This document shows, in pieces, positions 53,790 to 62,953 of a stretch of DNA of 64,000 nt. Both the position numbers and the translations under genes were made by a program. Source of the DNA: JANQPA01 sp964548175 (GTDB lineage: Bacteria; Bacteroidota; Bacteroidia; Chitinophagales; Saprospiraceae); assembly GCA_964548175.1 (NCBI GenBank), contig CAZJQS010000001.1, positions 213,990 to 277,989 of the forward strand. The letters are read 5' to 3'. Under the pieces are notes generated by a model. The model was not told where the DNA came from and ran no database searches. It worked only from the letters and a program-made list of their open reading frames with translations. Each line of letters starts with the position of its first letter. Position 1 is the first letter of the stretch.

Positions 53790-53913
53790 ATGTTGGATAA
53801 AGGTAGTTGTTTTTCCGATCCGTCTCCGCCCGACCAAGACCGTCATTTTAGAGGCTTGCCTTTTTGATTTGGGCTAAGCGCTCCAGTTCTTTTTCTCGAT
53901 TGATGAATTTCAT
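53790..53913 (-). pseudogene. Frameshifted, truncated AAA-type ATPase gene remnant
   Basis: From the ATG at 53913 the frame reads MKFINREKELERLAQIKKAS then a stop. One base out of frame the sequence continues SKMTVLVGRRRIGKTTTFIQ, a Walker A region. Together these match the start of the archaeal-type/DUF234-linked ATPases (MKFINREKELERL...YGRRRVGKT). A single-base change around 53850 breaks the frame, and sequence resemblance ends soon after the Walker A. The rest of the gene is absent; the next gene begins at 53760 with its own signal peptide. A -7 TATCTTTG sits just upstream. Confidence 0.75.
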
Positions 53914-53917
53914 GGAG

Positions 53918-53955
53918 CAAAGATACGGAATTATTGTAACAGTAGTTACGGTAAC
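53918..53955 (-). promoter_or_regulatory. Promoter and GTTAC palindromes of the ATPase remnant
   Basis: Minus strand TATCTTTG (53918-53925) ends four bases before the remnant's ATG. Upstream, GTTACGGTAAC (53945-53955) and a further GTAAC (53936-53940) form palindromic half-sites that could be an operator. No TTG at the expected -33 distance. Confidence 0.45.
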
Positions 53956-53983
53956 GGCGGTTGCGATAAATGCATTAGTTTTT

Positions 53984-55099
53984 TCACTTCAAAAGATCGA
54001 AGTTTAATTGGTAGCGAGTATTACGTCCTTTTCCAATGACTTGTAATGCGCCCAATGCAGTCAATTGTTGCAGATCCCGGGTAGCAGTGGCTTTCGAACT
54101 TTTTGTAATAGACATGTATTTTTTGGCGTTCATTCCTCCTTCAAAACCGCTGGGGCCGGCCTCCAGCATGCGGTCGATTACCTTTTCCTGACGTGGATTG
54201 AGCTGACCTTCCAGGTGATCAAAAAAGCGTGTCTTGAGAATAGTGAAATGAATTTGGGCCTTCATATCCTCCTGAGCTTTCAATAAAGCACTCAAAAAAT
54301 ACTGTAACCACGGTGTAATTTCATTTGATCTTTGGGCTTTTTTAAGTGCTGCATAATAGCCTTTCCTATCCTGATTAATGGTTTTAGAAAGACTTAGCAA
54401 TATGGGGTGACCCAGGCCTTGGGAGAGGGCTTTCTCTGATAGTGCCCTTCCGATTCGTCCGTTACCATCTTCAAACGGATGAATACTTTCAAAATAAAGG
54501 TGTGCAATGCCGGAGCGAATAGGAGCATGATTAATTTCCTGAGCGTGGCCCGGCTCCGTTTGGTTAAACCATTGTATGAATGTGTCCATTTCGTAGGGCA
54601 CCTGTTCGGAGGCAGGCGCTTCAAAATGAACCTCCTCTTTACCGATTGAACCGGAAACAATTTGCATGGGCTCTTTTCCTTTTCTCCATTGCCCTATTTG
54701 GATATTCAGATACGGCTCCATTATGAGTTGATGCCATTCGAAGAGCATTTCTTTAGTCAGAGGGGCCGCAAAATGATTTCTCGAATGTATCATTAGCTTA
54801 GCGACACCTGCGGCCCTTTTATCCCTGATCGATTCCAACTGTCTGTTTAACCCCAACTGATTCCGGATAGAGGAAAGAACATCCTGCCGACTTAAAAACT
54901 CCCCTTCAATTTCAAAAGAACGCAAGGCCTCTTCCACCATTGCATCGATCATAGATTGCTGCTGAGACTGTACGGGTAATGCTTCCAGCATACCCCTGAT
55001 TTTTCCCTGAGAATGGGCAAATGCTATCAAATCCTGTTGAACCTCCGTCAGGTCATAGGTAAAGTTGGGCCATTCTTTTTGTTGCCAGTTGTAGGTCAT
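53984..55099 (-). CDS. Fic-family AMP-transferase with inhibitory motif and winged-helix C-terminus
   Basis: 371 aa. An N-terminal DUF4172-like domain (TYNWQQKEWPNFTYDLTEVQ) leads to the autoinhibitory motif SFEIEG (S-x-x-x-E-G, about residue 76). The Fic catalytic motif is HPFEDGNGRIGRALS (about 209-223), complete with the catalytic His. The C-terminal 70 residues form a winged-helix region (MSITKSSKATATRDLQQL; LGALQVIGKGRNTRYQL). Such proteins AMPylate or otherwise nucleotidylate targets. The DNA-binding-like tail suggests autoregulation through the palindrome at 55118. No adjacent antitoxin gene, as expected for a class with a built-in inhibitor. Confidence 0.93.
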   Translation of the reverse strand: MTYNWQQKEWPNFTYDLTEVQQDLIAFAHSQGKIRGMLEALPVQSQQQSMIDAMVEEALRSFEIEGEFLSRQDVLSSIRNQLGLNRQLESIRDKRAAGVAKLMIHSRNHFAAPLTKEMLFEWHQLIMEPYLNIQIGQWRKGKEPMQIVSGSIGKEEVHFEAPASEQVPYEMDTFIQWFNQTEPGHAQEINHAPIRSGIAHLYFESIHPFEDGNGRIGRALSEKALSQGLGHPILLSLSKTINQDRKGYYAALKKAQRSNEITPWLQYFLSALLKAQEDMKAQIHFTILKTRFFDHLEGQLNPRQEKVIDRMLEAGPSGFEGGMNAKKYMSITKSSKATATRDLQQLTALGALQVIGKGRNTRYQLNFDLLK

Positions 55100-55117
55100 G
55101 AGCCGATTATGGTCTTT

Positions 55118-55152
55118 ATTCGGCTCAAAAATACGTTTTTTTTGAGCCGAAT
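55118..55152. promoter_or_regulatory. Palindromic operator-like site upstream of fic
   Basis: Perfect 14-bp arms ATTCGGCTCAAAAA (55118-55131) and TTTTTGAGCCGAAT (55139-55152). A third half-site GAGCCGAT (55100-55107) touches the fic start codon. Spacing and symmetry fit a dimeric transcription-factor operator, or alternatively an RNA hairpin in the 5' UTR. Confidence 0.6.
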
Positions 55153-55361
55153 GAAAGTCGTTGCGGCTCGTTTGGGGGAGGGGAAGTGGCAGACATTTAT
55201 ACCAGTCAGAGACTGGAGGAAAATCAGGTAGGGCGGTCGGAGACCGCCGCCAACGGGAAATAGAAGAGAAAGAACTGGACGACTATGTTCACGAAGCGAT
55301 AGACACCATGAAGCCATTGGATGAACAGGCATTGTCTACCTTGATAAAAAGACCGACATAA

Positions 55362-55392
55362 AAAAGGCCCGGCTATTTACGCCAGGCCTTTT
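55362..55392 (+). terminator. Terminator-like hairpin
   Basis: AAAAGGCC pairs with GGCCTTTT, inner GGC/GCC. It lies right after a short plus-strand ORF (55161-55361) that ends ELDDYVHEAIDTMKPLDEQA before LSTLIKRPT, which may be the decayed 3' end of a lost gene. Confidence 0.5.
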
Positions 55393-56147
55393 AACTTGTG
55401 GTCCCACTTGGTCGGGAGACTAGGTTTGTTCCTCTACTACCTGGCCATTTTGATTGATTACTATGATATCTAAAATAGATTTGCTGACATCAATACTATG
55501 AAATTGAGTAAAATTTTTCATAAGCTTTGATTAAAGCAGCATAGTTAAACTAAATCGTGACGCGAACTCAGAGTTCTTTGAACTGTCCGATTTTTTAAGC
55601 AGTTAGGCCAAAAAGGTTAGCTACATGTTTGACGGCATTCAATGCCATTCTCTTATGGCTTTGGCCTTTTCGGGCCTGTAAAATTTATAGCTTTTATCTC
55701 ACTTTTTTGTTAATACATTCAATGTACGACGCTCTTCTAAAGTCGCGATTAATTCACCAGTAAAATAGTTAATTGTAGGACCCAGGGTAATTAATAGGCC
55801 ATTCCGAAGTCTACTTTCACAATGAAAATTAAATTTTATCGAGGATGAAAAGTAAATTAAATTGGGTAAAAAGAAAAAAAATCAAAAAAATATTAGTTTT
55901 TAATACTTTTTTGATAACTTAGCTTTTGTCTAATAAGATATGGCAATTTTTTTTGAATTTTAAGCGATTTAAATCAATAAAATTCAACTATTGGAAAAAG
56001 ACAGATACTCTTTGCCATACTTATTTTTACTTCTTTGCTTAAACGTTTAAGCAAAGCGATTTAAGCTTTTCCAGAGGAAGGATATTGCATAATAAATTCA
56101 CCATTAATTAAATAAAAACAGAAAGTTAATCTAAAATCTATGTGGCT
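55393..56147. promoter_or_regulatory. Long AT-rich control region before susC
   Basis: 755 bp without a supported gene. It becomes strongly AT-rich from 55840, with poly-A/T runs. TAGCTTTTG near 55919 is one base longer than the -7 consensus. A 24-bp palindrome at 56033-56056 lies about 90 nt before the susC start. A palindrome AGTTC-TTT-GAACT is near 55570. This is probably the promoter and operator region of the Sus locus. Confidence 0.5.
56033..56056. promoter_or_regulatory. LacI-family-type operator palindrome
   Basis: CTTTGCTTAAAC followed by its exact complement GTTTAAGCAAAG, a perfect 24-bp palindrome with central CG, the hallmark of LacI/GalR-family sites. It lies between the likely promoter and susC. 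No LacI regulator gene is inside the window. Confidence 0.7.
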
Positions 56148-59100
56148 ATGAAGAAATATTTTAAACTAACAATACCTAGCTGGGGCAAAATAACACTAGC
56201 CAGTTGCTTTCTCCTGTTGACTGCAGGTGTAGCAAGGGTTTCAGGTGAGGAAGTAACCAGCCATCTAGCTTACACCTCCTTCAATTGGCTCGAAGAAAAG
56301 ACGATTTCTGGTAAAGTTACGGACGCAGAAACAGGTGAGCCTCTGACTGGGGTTAATATTGTCGTCAAAGGTGCCTCTATTGGTACTATCTCAGATTTTG
56401 ATGGAAACTATTCTTTGGAAGTTCCAGATGACGCTGAAGTGTTGGTTTTCAGCTATATAAGCTACGAAACCAAAGAAATAACTATTGGTAATCAAAATGT
56501 TATCGATGTATCAATGAGAATTAGTTCCCAGGCATTAGACGAAGTTGTTGTAGTTGGATACGGCACACAAGTTAAAAGAGAAATCACAGGAGCAGTAGCC
56601 AGACTAGATGAAAAGTCTTTCAACCCATCCCTGAATGCTTCAGTAGAACAAATGATGCAGGGCAAAATGGCTGGGGTGCAAGTTGTACAAAATAGTGGGG
56701 AGCCCGGAGGAGGATTATCAATTGATGTAAGAGGAGTAGGTTCAATTAATGCTGGCAGTGCCCCCCTTTACGTCATAGATGGTTTACCTATTGAAAATTC
56801 GGTATTAATTAGTAACACAGGAAATCAAGTAGCGGCCACACGCGCACCAAGAAACCCAATAGGTTTTTTAAATCCTGCTGATATTGAATCTATTGAAGTT
56901 TTGAAAGATGCCTCAGCTGCTGCCATTTATGGAGCCCGAGGCGCTAATGGTGTCATTCTCATTACGACCAAATCGGGCGCTTCCGGTCAGTTAAAAGTAG
57001 ATTATAACGGCCATATAGGAATAAATCAGGTACATCAAAGATTAAACCTACTAGGGCCACAGGAATACTTTGAAGGTATTAATGATCTGATCAACGCAGG
57101 AGGTGGGGACCAATCTGAAATAGTAACTGGTATTACAGGAAATGGCACCGATTGGCAAGATGTGATATTCCGAGATGCTTTAGTTCAAAAGCACAACCTG
57201 GGTTTTTCTTGGGGAAATGAAAATACAAATTACTTAGTATCTGCTAATATTACAGATGAAGACGGTTTAGTAAGAAACAGCTCCTTTACACGTTATGGAG
57301 CCAGATTTAACTTAACTCATTCGACTGAAAAATTTAACTTCGGAATAAGTGCCACCACGAGCTATGTACGTGATCAGTTTATTCCGAATGGTTTTGATGT
57401 GAATCTCCGTGGGGGGGCTGTTAATGCCGCCAAACTATGGGATCCAACTTTTCCCATACTTAATGACAATGGAGATTTTTTCGTAACAGATCTATATGAT
57501 ATTGACAATCCAGAGGCTATTATTAGAGGAAACCACATTGATGGTAACCGCTACAGGTATTTGGGGACGATTTTTGCAGAATATTTTGTACTTCCCGGTC
57601 TTAGTGCTAAAATTCGAGTTGGCGGAGATGCAGCCAATGAAGATAAAACGGTTTATAAAGATAGAACAACTATTATAGGAAATTCTCTAGGGGGAGTAGC
57701 AACCGCTATCAATGCCACGCAAACCAACTACTTGGTTGAAGGAACAATTAACTTCAATCGCTCTTTTGGTGCCCACTCCATCAATGTGCTGGCGGGAATT
57801 ACAGGTCAAGAGTTTATAAACCGATCCAGCACTCAGGAAGCTAATAACTTTCCTACAGATGCGACCCTTGCAAACAATTTTGGTTTAGCAGACCGTACGA
57901 CCCTTGTCAATCGGAGTTTCAAAAACGCCAATCAGTTATTTTCCTATCTGGGTCGGATCAACTACAAATTCCAAGATAAATACTTACTCACGGCAACATT
58001 TCGCGCGGATGGCTCAAGCCGTTTTGGTGAAGGTAACAGATATGGATACTTTCCTTCTTTCTCTGCTGGTTGGCTGCTAGATCAGGAAAATTTCTTTCCC
58101 TGGAAAAACACCTTTGACATGTTAAAATTAAGATTTAGCTGGGGACAAACAGGAAATCAGGAAATTGGAAACAATCAATCATTAATTACTTTCCAAGGGG
58201 GTTCTTTCCGGACTAGTTATGTTTTGGATGATGAATTTGCTATAAGTTTTAATCCAACGAGAATTGCCAATCCTGATTTGCAGTGGGAAACAAACGCACA
58301 AATAGATATAGGAGTGGATTTCTCAATGCTTAGAGGAAGGATTTCAGGGTCTGTTGAGTGGTACAAAAGGACGACCACAGATATGCTACTTAATTTACCA
58401 GTTCCAACATCGAGCGGATTCACCAATAGGCTAGTGAATGTAGGTAGTATGGAGAATTCTGGCTTTGAGCTGGGACTAAATTCCACTAATGTGACAGGGA
58501 AAAACTTCAGCTGGAATACAGACTTCAACATTTACACTTTACAAAATGAAGTTACTGACCTTGCTGGAATCCCTCGCATTTTCACAGGATCGTTCTCAGT
58601 AGCTCCAGGTAATATTAGCATTATTACTGAAGGACAGCCTCTGCGTTCATTTTTTGGCTTTGATGTTGTAGGCATCTGGCAAGAAGGGGATAACTTTGGT
58701 GAAATTTCTAATAGTGTAAATCCTGGGGATTTCAAGTTTAGGGATGTCAACGAAGATGGTGTCATAGATGGTGATGACCGTGTTATTCTTGGAAATTCGT
58801 TTCCAGACTTTACCTGGGGGCTGGGCAATACATTTTCCTACAAAGGATTGTCTTTACATGTTTTCATAACCGGTGTAGAGGGTATAGATATGATTAATGG
58901 CAATTTATTGGAGCAATACTACCCTCGCTCAGGAGTTCGTGTCAATCGGTTTGCAGAGCCTTTTCTTAACAGGTGGACACCAAGCAACCCTACTAACGAT
59001 CAGCCTTCTTATTTGAATTCTGCTAATCAGTTGGCTCAAGCGATCAACTCCAAAACAGTAGTCGACGCGTCCTATGTCAAGCTTCAAACAGTAAGATTAT

Positions 59101-59303
59101 CCTATACGCTTCCCCAAAACTTACTATCTAGTGTTTTCAGGTCAGTAGAAGTATATGCTACGGGACTCAACTTAATAACATTTTCAGATTATGATGGCTT
59201 CGATCCCGCATTGAATCCCAATGGAAATGCCAACTTTCGTATTGATTGGAATGGATATCCTTCAGCTACAAGCTATATTTTTGGAGTAAATATCGGTTTC
59301 TAA
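56148..59303 (+). CDS. SusC/RagA-type TonB-linked outer-membrane transporter
   Basis: 1051 aa from the ATG at 56148 (a GTG at 56142 is possible). A signal region (KITLASCFLLLTAGVARVSG) precedes the carboxypeptidase-regulatory-like domain (about 52-130: ISGKVTDAETGEPLTGVNIV; GTISDFDGNYSLEVPD). Next are the TonB-box region LDEVVVVGYGTQVKREITGA, the plug (YVIDGLPIENSV, IEVLKDASAAAIYGARGANG) and a barrel ending SYIFGVNIGF. It imports glycans or peptides with its SusD partner, 22 bp downstream. Confidence 0.96.
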   Translation: MKKYFKLTIPSWGKITLASCFLLLTAGVARVSGEEVTSHLAYTSFNWLEEKTISGKVTDAETGEPLTGVNIVVKGASIGTISDFDGNYSLEVPDDAEVLVFSYISYETKEITIGNQNVIDVSMRISSQALDEVVVVGYGTQVKREITGAVARLDEKSFNPSLNASVEQMMQGKMAGVQVVQNSGEPGGGLSIDVRGVGSINAGSAPLYVIDGLPIENSVLISNTGNQVAATRAPRNPIGFLNPADIESIEVLKDASAAAIYGARGANGVILITTKSGASGQLKVDYNGHIGINQVHQRLNLLGPQEYFEGINDLINAGGGDQSEIVTGITGNGTDWQDVIFRDALVQKHNLGFSWGNENTNYLVSANITDEDGLVRNSSFTRYGARFNLTHSTEKFNFGISATTSYVRDQFIPNGFDVNLRGGAVNAAKLWDPTFPILNDNGDFFVTDLYDIDNPEAIIRGNHIDGNRYRYLGTIFAEYFVLPGLSAKIRVGGDAANEDKTVYKDRTTIIGNSLGGVATAINATQTNYLVEGTINFNRSFGAHSINVLAGITGQEFINRSSTQEANNFPTDATLANNFGLADRTTLVNRSFKNANQLFSYLGRINYKFQDKYLLTATFRADGSSRFGEGNRYGYFPSFSAGWLLDQENFFPWKNTFDMLKLRFSWGQTGNQEIGNNQSLITFQGGSFRTSYVLDDEFAISFNPTRIANPDLQWETNAQIDIGVDFSMLRGRISGSVEWYKRTTTDMLLNLPVPTSSGFTNRLVNVGSMENSGFELGLNSTNVTGKNFSWNTDFNIYTLQNEVTDLAGIPRIFTGSFSVAPGNISIITEGQPLRSFFGFDVVGIWQEGDNFGEISNSVNPGDFKFRDVNEDGVIDGDDRVILGNSFPDFTWGLGNTFSYKGLSLHVFITGVEGIDMINGNLLEQYYPRSGVRVNRFAEPFLNRWTPSNPTNDQPSYLNSANQLAQAINSKTVVDASYVKLQTVRLSYTLPQNLLSSVFRSVEVYATGLNLITFSDYDGFDPALNPNGNANFRIDWNGYPSATSYIFGVNIGF

Positions 59304-59325
59304 AAATTATTAAAAAACAAGAATC

Positions 59326-60801
59326 ATGAAATTTCTAAAGAATTTCTTCTTAAGCCTTATCCTGGCATCCATGCTAGTATTCTCAGGTTGCGAAGGACCT
59401 CTCGAACCACAAATATTCTCTGAAACGGCGCCAGAAAACCTATTTGGTTCTTTACAAGGGGTTGAAGGGGTGCTGCATGGCGCATATGCTTGGTCCGCCG
59501 AAAATCAGGGTAATGATGCTGCTGAAAGTATGACTGCTTCGGAAGCCATGACAGATATAGGATTTGCCACTGCAGGAGCGATTGCTAATTGGCTCACTAA
59601 TTTTCAAGATTTTATTTTAGATGGAGTGGGGAGCAGCCGATATTCTGATTACTGGAACGGACCATACCAAGCGATTAGAAATGCAAATATTATCTTAGAG
59701 GAGATAGAAGAAGCAGGAATCAGTGATGCCAACAAGCGTCTAATTACTGCAGAAGCCAGATTTATTCGAGGACTGAGCTACTATAAATTGTATATACGAT
59801 TTGGCCCTACTCCACTAAGAACGAGCTCTGCTCAGGAGCTAGAGTTACCTAGGGCATCCGAATCCGAGTTTATTGAATTTATTGAAACAGACCTTCTTGC
59901 TGCCATTCCTGATCTACCTGAACCTGGTACCGAAAAAAAATGGGGAAGAGCACATAAGGGGGCTGCTCGGGGTGTGCTTACTAAGCTATATTTGAACACC
60001 AAACAATGGCAAAAATGCGCTGACATGGCCAACGAAATCATAAACATGGGATATTATGAGTTATTTCCCAGCTATCTCGAACTATTCTGGGTGGCCAATG
60101 AACGTAACCAGGAAATTGTCTGGGTAAGGCCCAATAGAGCGGATCTGGGTAGAGAGGCAAATATCAGCTTTATGAATTTTGCGTGGCCTACAGGATTTCA
60201 ACGCCATCCCCGAACCGGCTTAGAGTTTTGTGAAGGGTGCCGGAATTTTGCTACCATGTTTAGAATTCGTAATGATTTTTACTTTTCCTTTCACCCAGAC
60301 GATCAGCGAACAGAAGCTATGATCGAAGAGTACATTAATAATGCTGGTGAATTAATTGATCTAAGACCTCCTAATGACAATGTTCGTCCATTTAAATACT
60401 GGCCTGATGCTGATTTTGCAGGTCCGGCTTATGGAAATGATATTCCAGATATTAGGTATTCAGATATTTTATTATCGAGAGCAGAAGCGCTAAATGAAAT
60501 TAATGGCCCTACACAGGAGGCTATAGACTTGATCAATCAAGTCCGTCAAAGAGCTGGCGTACCCGATATCGCTTTAGCCGACTTTGCATCAACAGAGGCC
60601 TTGCGAAATCACATTCTTGACGAAAGAGGTTGGGAGTTTTGGTGGGAAGGAAAAAGAAGGGAAGATTTGATTCGCCATGGTGAATTTATCAGTCGAGCTC
60701 AGGCTAGAGGATTGCCGGCACAACCCCATCATGTTCGGCACCCTATTCCCTTATTTGTACTTGATGCAAATCCATTAATTGAACAAAACCCCGGTTATTA
60801 A
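59326..60801 (+). CDS. SusD/RagB-family outer-membrane lipoprotein
   Basis: 491 aa. Lipoprotein signal MKFLKNFFLSLILASMLVFS followed by GCEG. SusD features: YQAIRNANIILEEIEEAGIS, RLITAEARFIRGLSYYKLYI, ARGVLTKLYLNTKQWQKCAD, and the C-terminal RYSDILLSRAEALNEINGPT, ILDERGWEFWWEGKRREDLI. It binds substrate at the cell surface and forms the lid of the SusC transporter. Immediately downstream of susC, co-transcribed. Ligand not predictable from sequence. Confidence 0.96.
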   Translation: MKFLKNFFLSLILASMLVFSGCEGPLEPQIFSETAPENLFGSLQGVEGVLHGAYAWSAENQGNDAAESMTASEAMTDIGFATAGAIANWLTNFQDFILDGVGSSRYSDYWNGPYQAIRNANIILEEIEEAGISDANKRLITAEARFIRGLSYYKLYIRFGPTPLRTSSAQELELPRASESEFIEFIETDLLAAIPDLPEPGTEKKWGRAHKGAARGVLTKLYLNTKQWQKCADMANEIINMGYYELFPSYLELFWVANERNQEIVWVRPNRADLGREANISFMNFAWPTGFQRHPRTGLEFCEGCRNFATMFRIRNDFYFSFHPDDQRTEAMIEEYINNAGELIDLRPPNDNVRPFKYWPDADFAGPAYGNDIPDIRYSDILLSRAEALNEINGPTQEAIDLINQVRQRAGVPDIALADFASTEALRNHILDERGWEFWWEGKRREDLIRHGEFISRAQARGLPAQPHHVRHPIPLFVLDANPLIEQNPGY

Positions 60802-60982
60802 TAGAAATGATCCACTTCAGTTACTTGGCAGTTCGATTTCTTGAGACAAGCTTCACATTGTAACAATTTCAAGATCCGTACTTGCCAAAGTAATTTGGTG
60901 GCTACTTGTTAAAAACTGGGAATTAATGATTTGCGTAGATATTCAGCCTATATTAAACTATTTTACTTATTTTAATCTGATG

Positions 60983-62953
60983 ATGGCTAAAAACATTATT
61001 CTATTATCCCTACTAATAGCTATAGTATCATCCACTTGTAGCACGCCAGCCGTTGATCATTCTAAAGAAGAAGAAACGCTGCGCCGGCTCACTTACAATA
61101 ATCCAGGATTAATTGTTGACCTTGGTGTCGGCTTATGGGCCTGGCCCTTACCAATAGATTATGATCAAGATGGTGACTTAGACCTAGTCGTTTCCTGTCC
61201 TGACACCCCCTACAAGGGCTTATATTTCTTTGAAAACACCTCTGATGAGGCAAAGACTATTGTTTTTGAGCCTCCTAAAAAAATAGGTCCAGGTCTAAAA
61301 AATATTCAAGTATCCTTTGCCAACGGGGAGCCGAAGGTTCTGGGCAGAGGTGTCGAATATAGAAACTTCCTCGACACTGTCTTGAACGATCCCGTTAAGC
61401 TATTTCCTAAAGAAGAATTGGAAAAAGATTTTACTAAAATCCGATTTTCCCAATGGAAGTATGTGGATTATGAAAATGATGGCGACCTGGACATCATTGT
61501 TGGAATAGATGAATGGGGAGATTACGGCTGGGATAATGCTTTTGATGAGCAAGGCAATTGGACCAATGGACCTTTGCACGGCTATATATTTCTTCTGGAG
61601 AACATAGATGGAGCTTATAAAAATCAAGGCAAAATATTGGCAAATGGGCACCCTATCGACGTTTATGGAGCTCCTTCTCCTAACTTCATGGATTTTGATA
61701 ATGATGGTGACCTGGATATTATTTGTGGAGAATTTATAGATCGTTTTACCTGGTTCGAAAATATTGGAAGCCGAGAACAGCCACTTTATGCGGAAGGTCG
61801 ATTCTTGATGAATGGGCAAGATACCATTAAAATGGACTTGGAAATGATCATACCGGTTGGTGTAGATTGGGATAAAGATGGCGACATAGACCTGATTGTA
61901 GGGGATGAAGATGGAAGAGTCGCTTTAGTCGAAAACACAGGAATAGTGGAAAGCAACATGCCTATTTTCAGCCAGCCTCAATATTTCAAACAGAAAGCGG
62001 ACTTGTTAAAGTTTGGTGCCTTAGTCACTCCTTTTTCAACCGATTGGGATAATGACGGTGATGAAGACTTAATTTGTGGTAATACGGCTGGATATATCGG
62101 ATTTATTGAAAATCTTGATGGTGGTAATCCTCCTAAATGGAATAAACCCGTTAAGCTAGAAGCAGAAGGCGAGACCATTAGGATTATGGCTGGTGTAAAC
62201 GGCTCTATACAGGGTCCTGCTGAAAAAAAATGGGGTTATACCACTCTATCAGTGGCAGATTGGGATGGAGACGGACTGAAAGATATCATTGTTAACTCAA
62301 TACTTGGTAAAATTCAATGGTACAAGAATATTGGCTCAAAAAACGCCCCAGTTTTAGCTAAGGTTCAGGATATTACTTGTGAGTTCGAAGGAAGTCCTCC
62401 TAAACCCTCTTGGAACTGGTGGGATCCGGAAGATAATAATCTGGTCACTCAATGGCGAACCACACCTTATGCTGTTGATTGGAATAAGGACAGTTTATGT
62501 GACTTAGTAATGTTAGACACAGAGGGATATTTAAGTTATTTCGAAAGATACCAAGATGGTGGGCAACTGAAATTGAAACCTGGAAAACGAATATTTCATG
62601 CTGTTGACGATGCCGTTTTTGACAATAAGAACAATGTGGTCGATTCTACAGGCAGCCTGCTACAACTGAACCATAGGCAAGCTGGTGGAAGTGGTCGGCG
62701 GAAATTCTGCATTGGTGACTGGGACCAGGATGATGACTACGATTTATTGGTGAATAGCGTTAATATATCCTTATTTGAAAATACAGGTATGGATAACGGC
62801 CAAATCATGTTCAAACATCATGGACCACTAATTGATACTAAGCTAGCTGGTCACACAACTTCTCCTACTTTTGTAAATTGGAACAAGGATAACATACCTG
62901 ATCTTCTAATCGGAGCAGAAGATGGCCACTTCTATTATTTTATTAATCATTAA
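60983..62953 (+). CDS. FG-GAP/VCBS repeat propeller lipoprotein
   Basis: 656 aa (an adjacent ATG at 60980 is equivalent). Signal MAKNIILLSLLIAIVSSTCS with Cys in STC. At least nine Ca-binding-type repeats of the FG-GAP form: PIDYDQDGDLDLVVS, YVDYENDGDLDIIVG, FMDFDNDGDLDIICG, GVDWDKDGDIDLIVG, STDWDNDGDEDLICG, VADWDGDGLKDIIVN, then more eroded copies. This predicts a beta-propeller at the cell surface. In Sus-type loci such proteins may bind glycan or have lyase activity; no catalytic residue is clear here. Its stop overlaps the aldolase start (TAATG). Confidence 0.87.
   Translation: MAKNIILLSLLIAIVSSTCSTPAVDHSKEEETLRRLTYNNPGLIVDLGVGLWAWPLPIDYDQDGDLDLVVSCPDTPYKGLYFFENTSDEAKTIVFEPPKKIGPGLKNIQVSFANGEPKVLGRGVEYRNFLDTVLNDPVKLFPKEELEKDFTKIRFSQWKYVDYENDGDLDIIVGIDEWGDYGWDNAFDEQGNWTNGPLHGYIFLLENIDGAYKNQGKILANGHPIDVYGAPSPNFMDFDNDGDLDIICGEFIDRFTWFENIGSREQPLYAEGRFLMNGQDTIKMDLEMIIPVGVDWDKDGDIDLIVGDEDGRVALVENTGIVESNMPIFSQPQYFKQKADLLKFGALVTPFSTDWDNDGDEDLICGNTAGYIGFIENLDGGNPPKWNKPVKLEAEGETIRIMAGVNGSIQGPAEKKWGYTTLSVADWDGDGLKDIIVNSILGKIQWYKNIGSKNAPVLAKVQDITCEFEGSPPKPSWNWWDPEDNNLVTQWRTTPYAVDWNKDSLCDLVMLDTEGYLSYFERYQDGGQLKLKPGKRIFHAVDDAVFDNKNNVVDSTGSLLQLNHRQAGGSGRRKFCIGDWDQDDDYDLLVNSVNISLFENTGMDNGQIMFKHHGPLIDTKLAGHTTSPTFVNWNKDNIPDLLIGAEDGHFYYFINH

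Noticed and set aside
55161..55361. 66-aa plus-strand ORF before a terminator-like hairpin
   Set aside because: The first half is repeat-like and basic with no family resemblance. Only the last 35 residues look coding, so at best it is a gene remnant.
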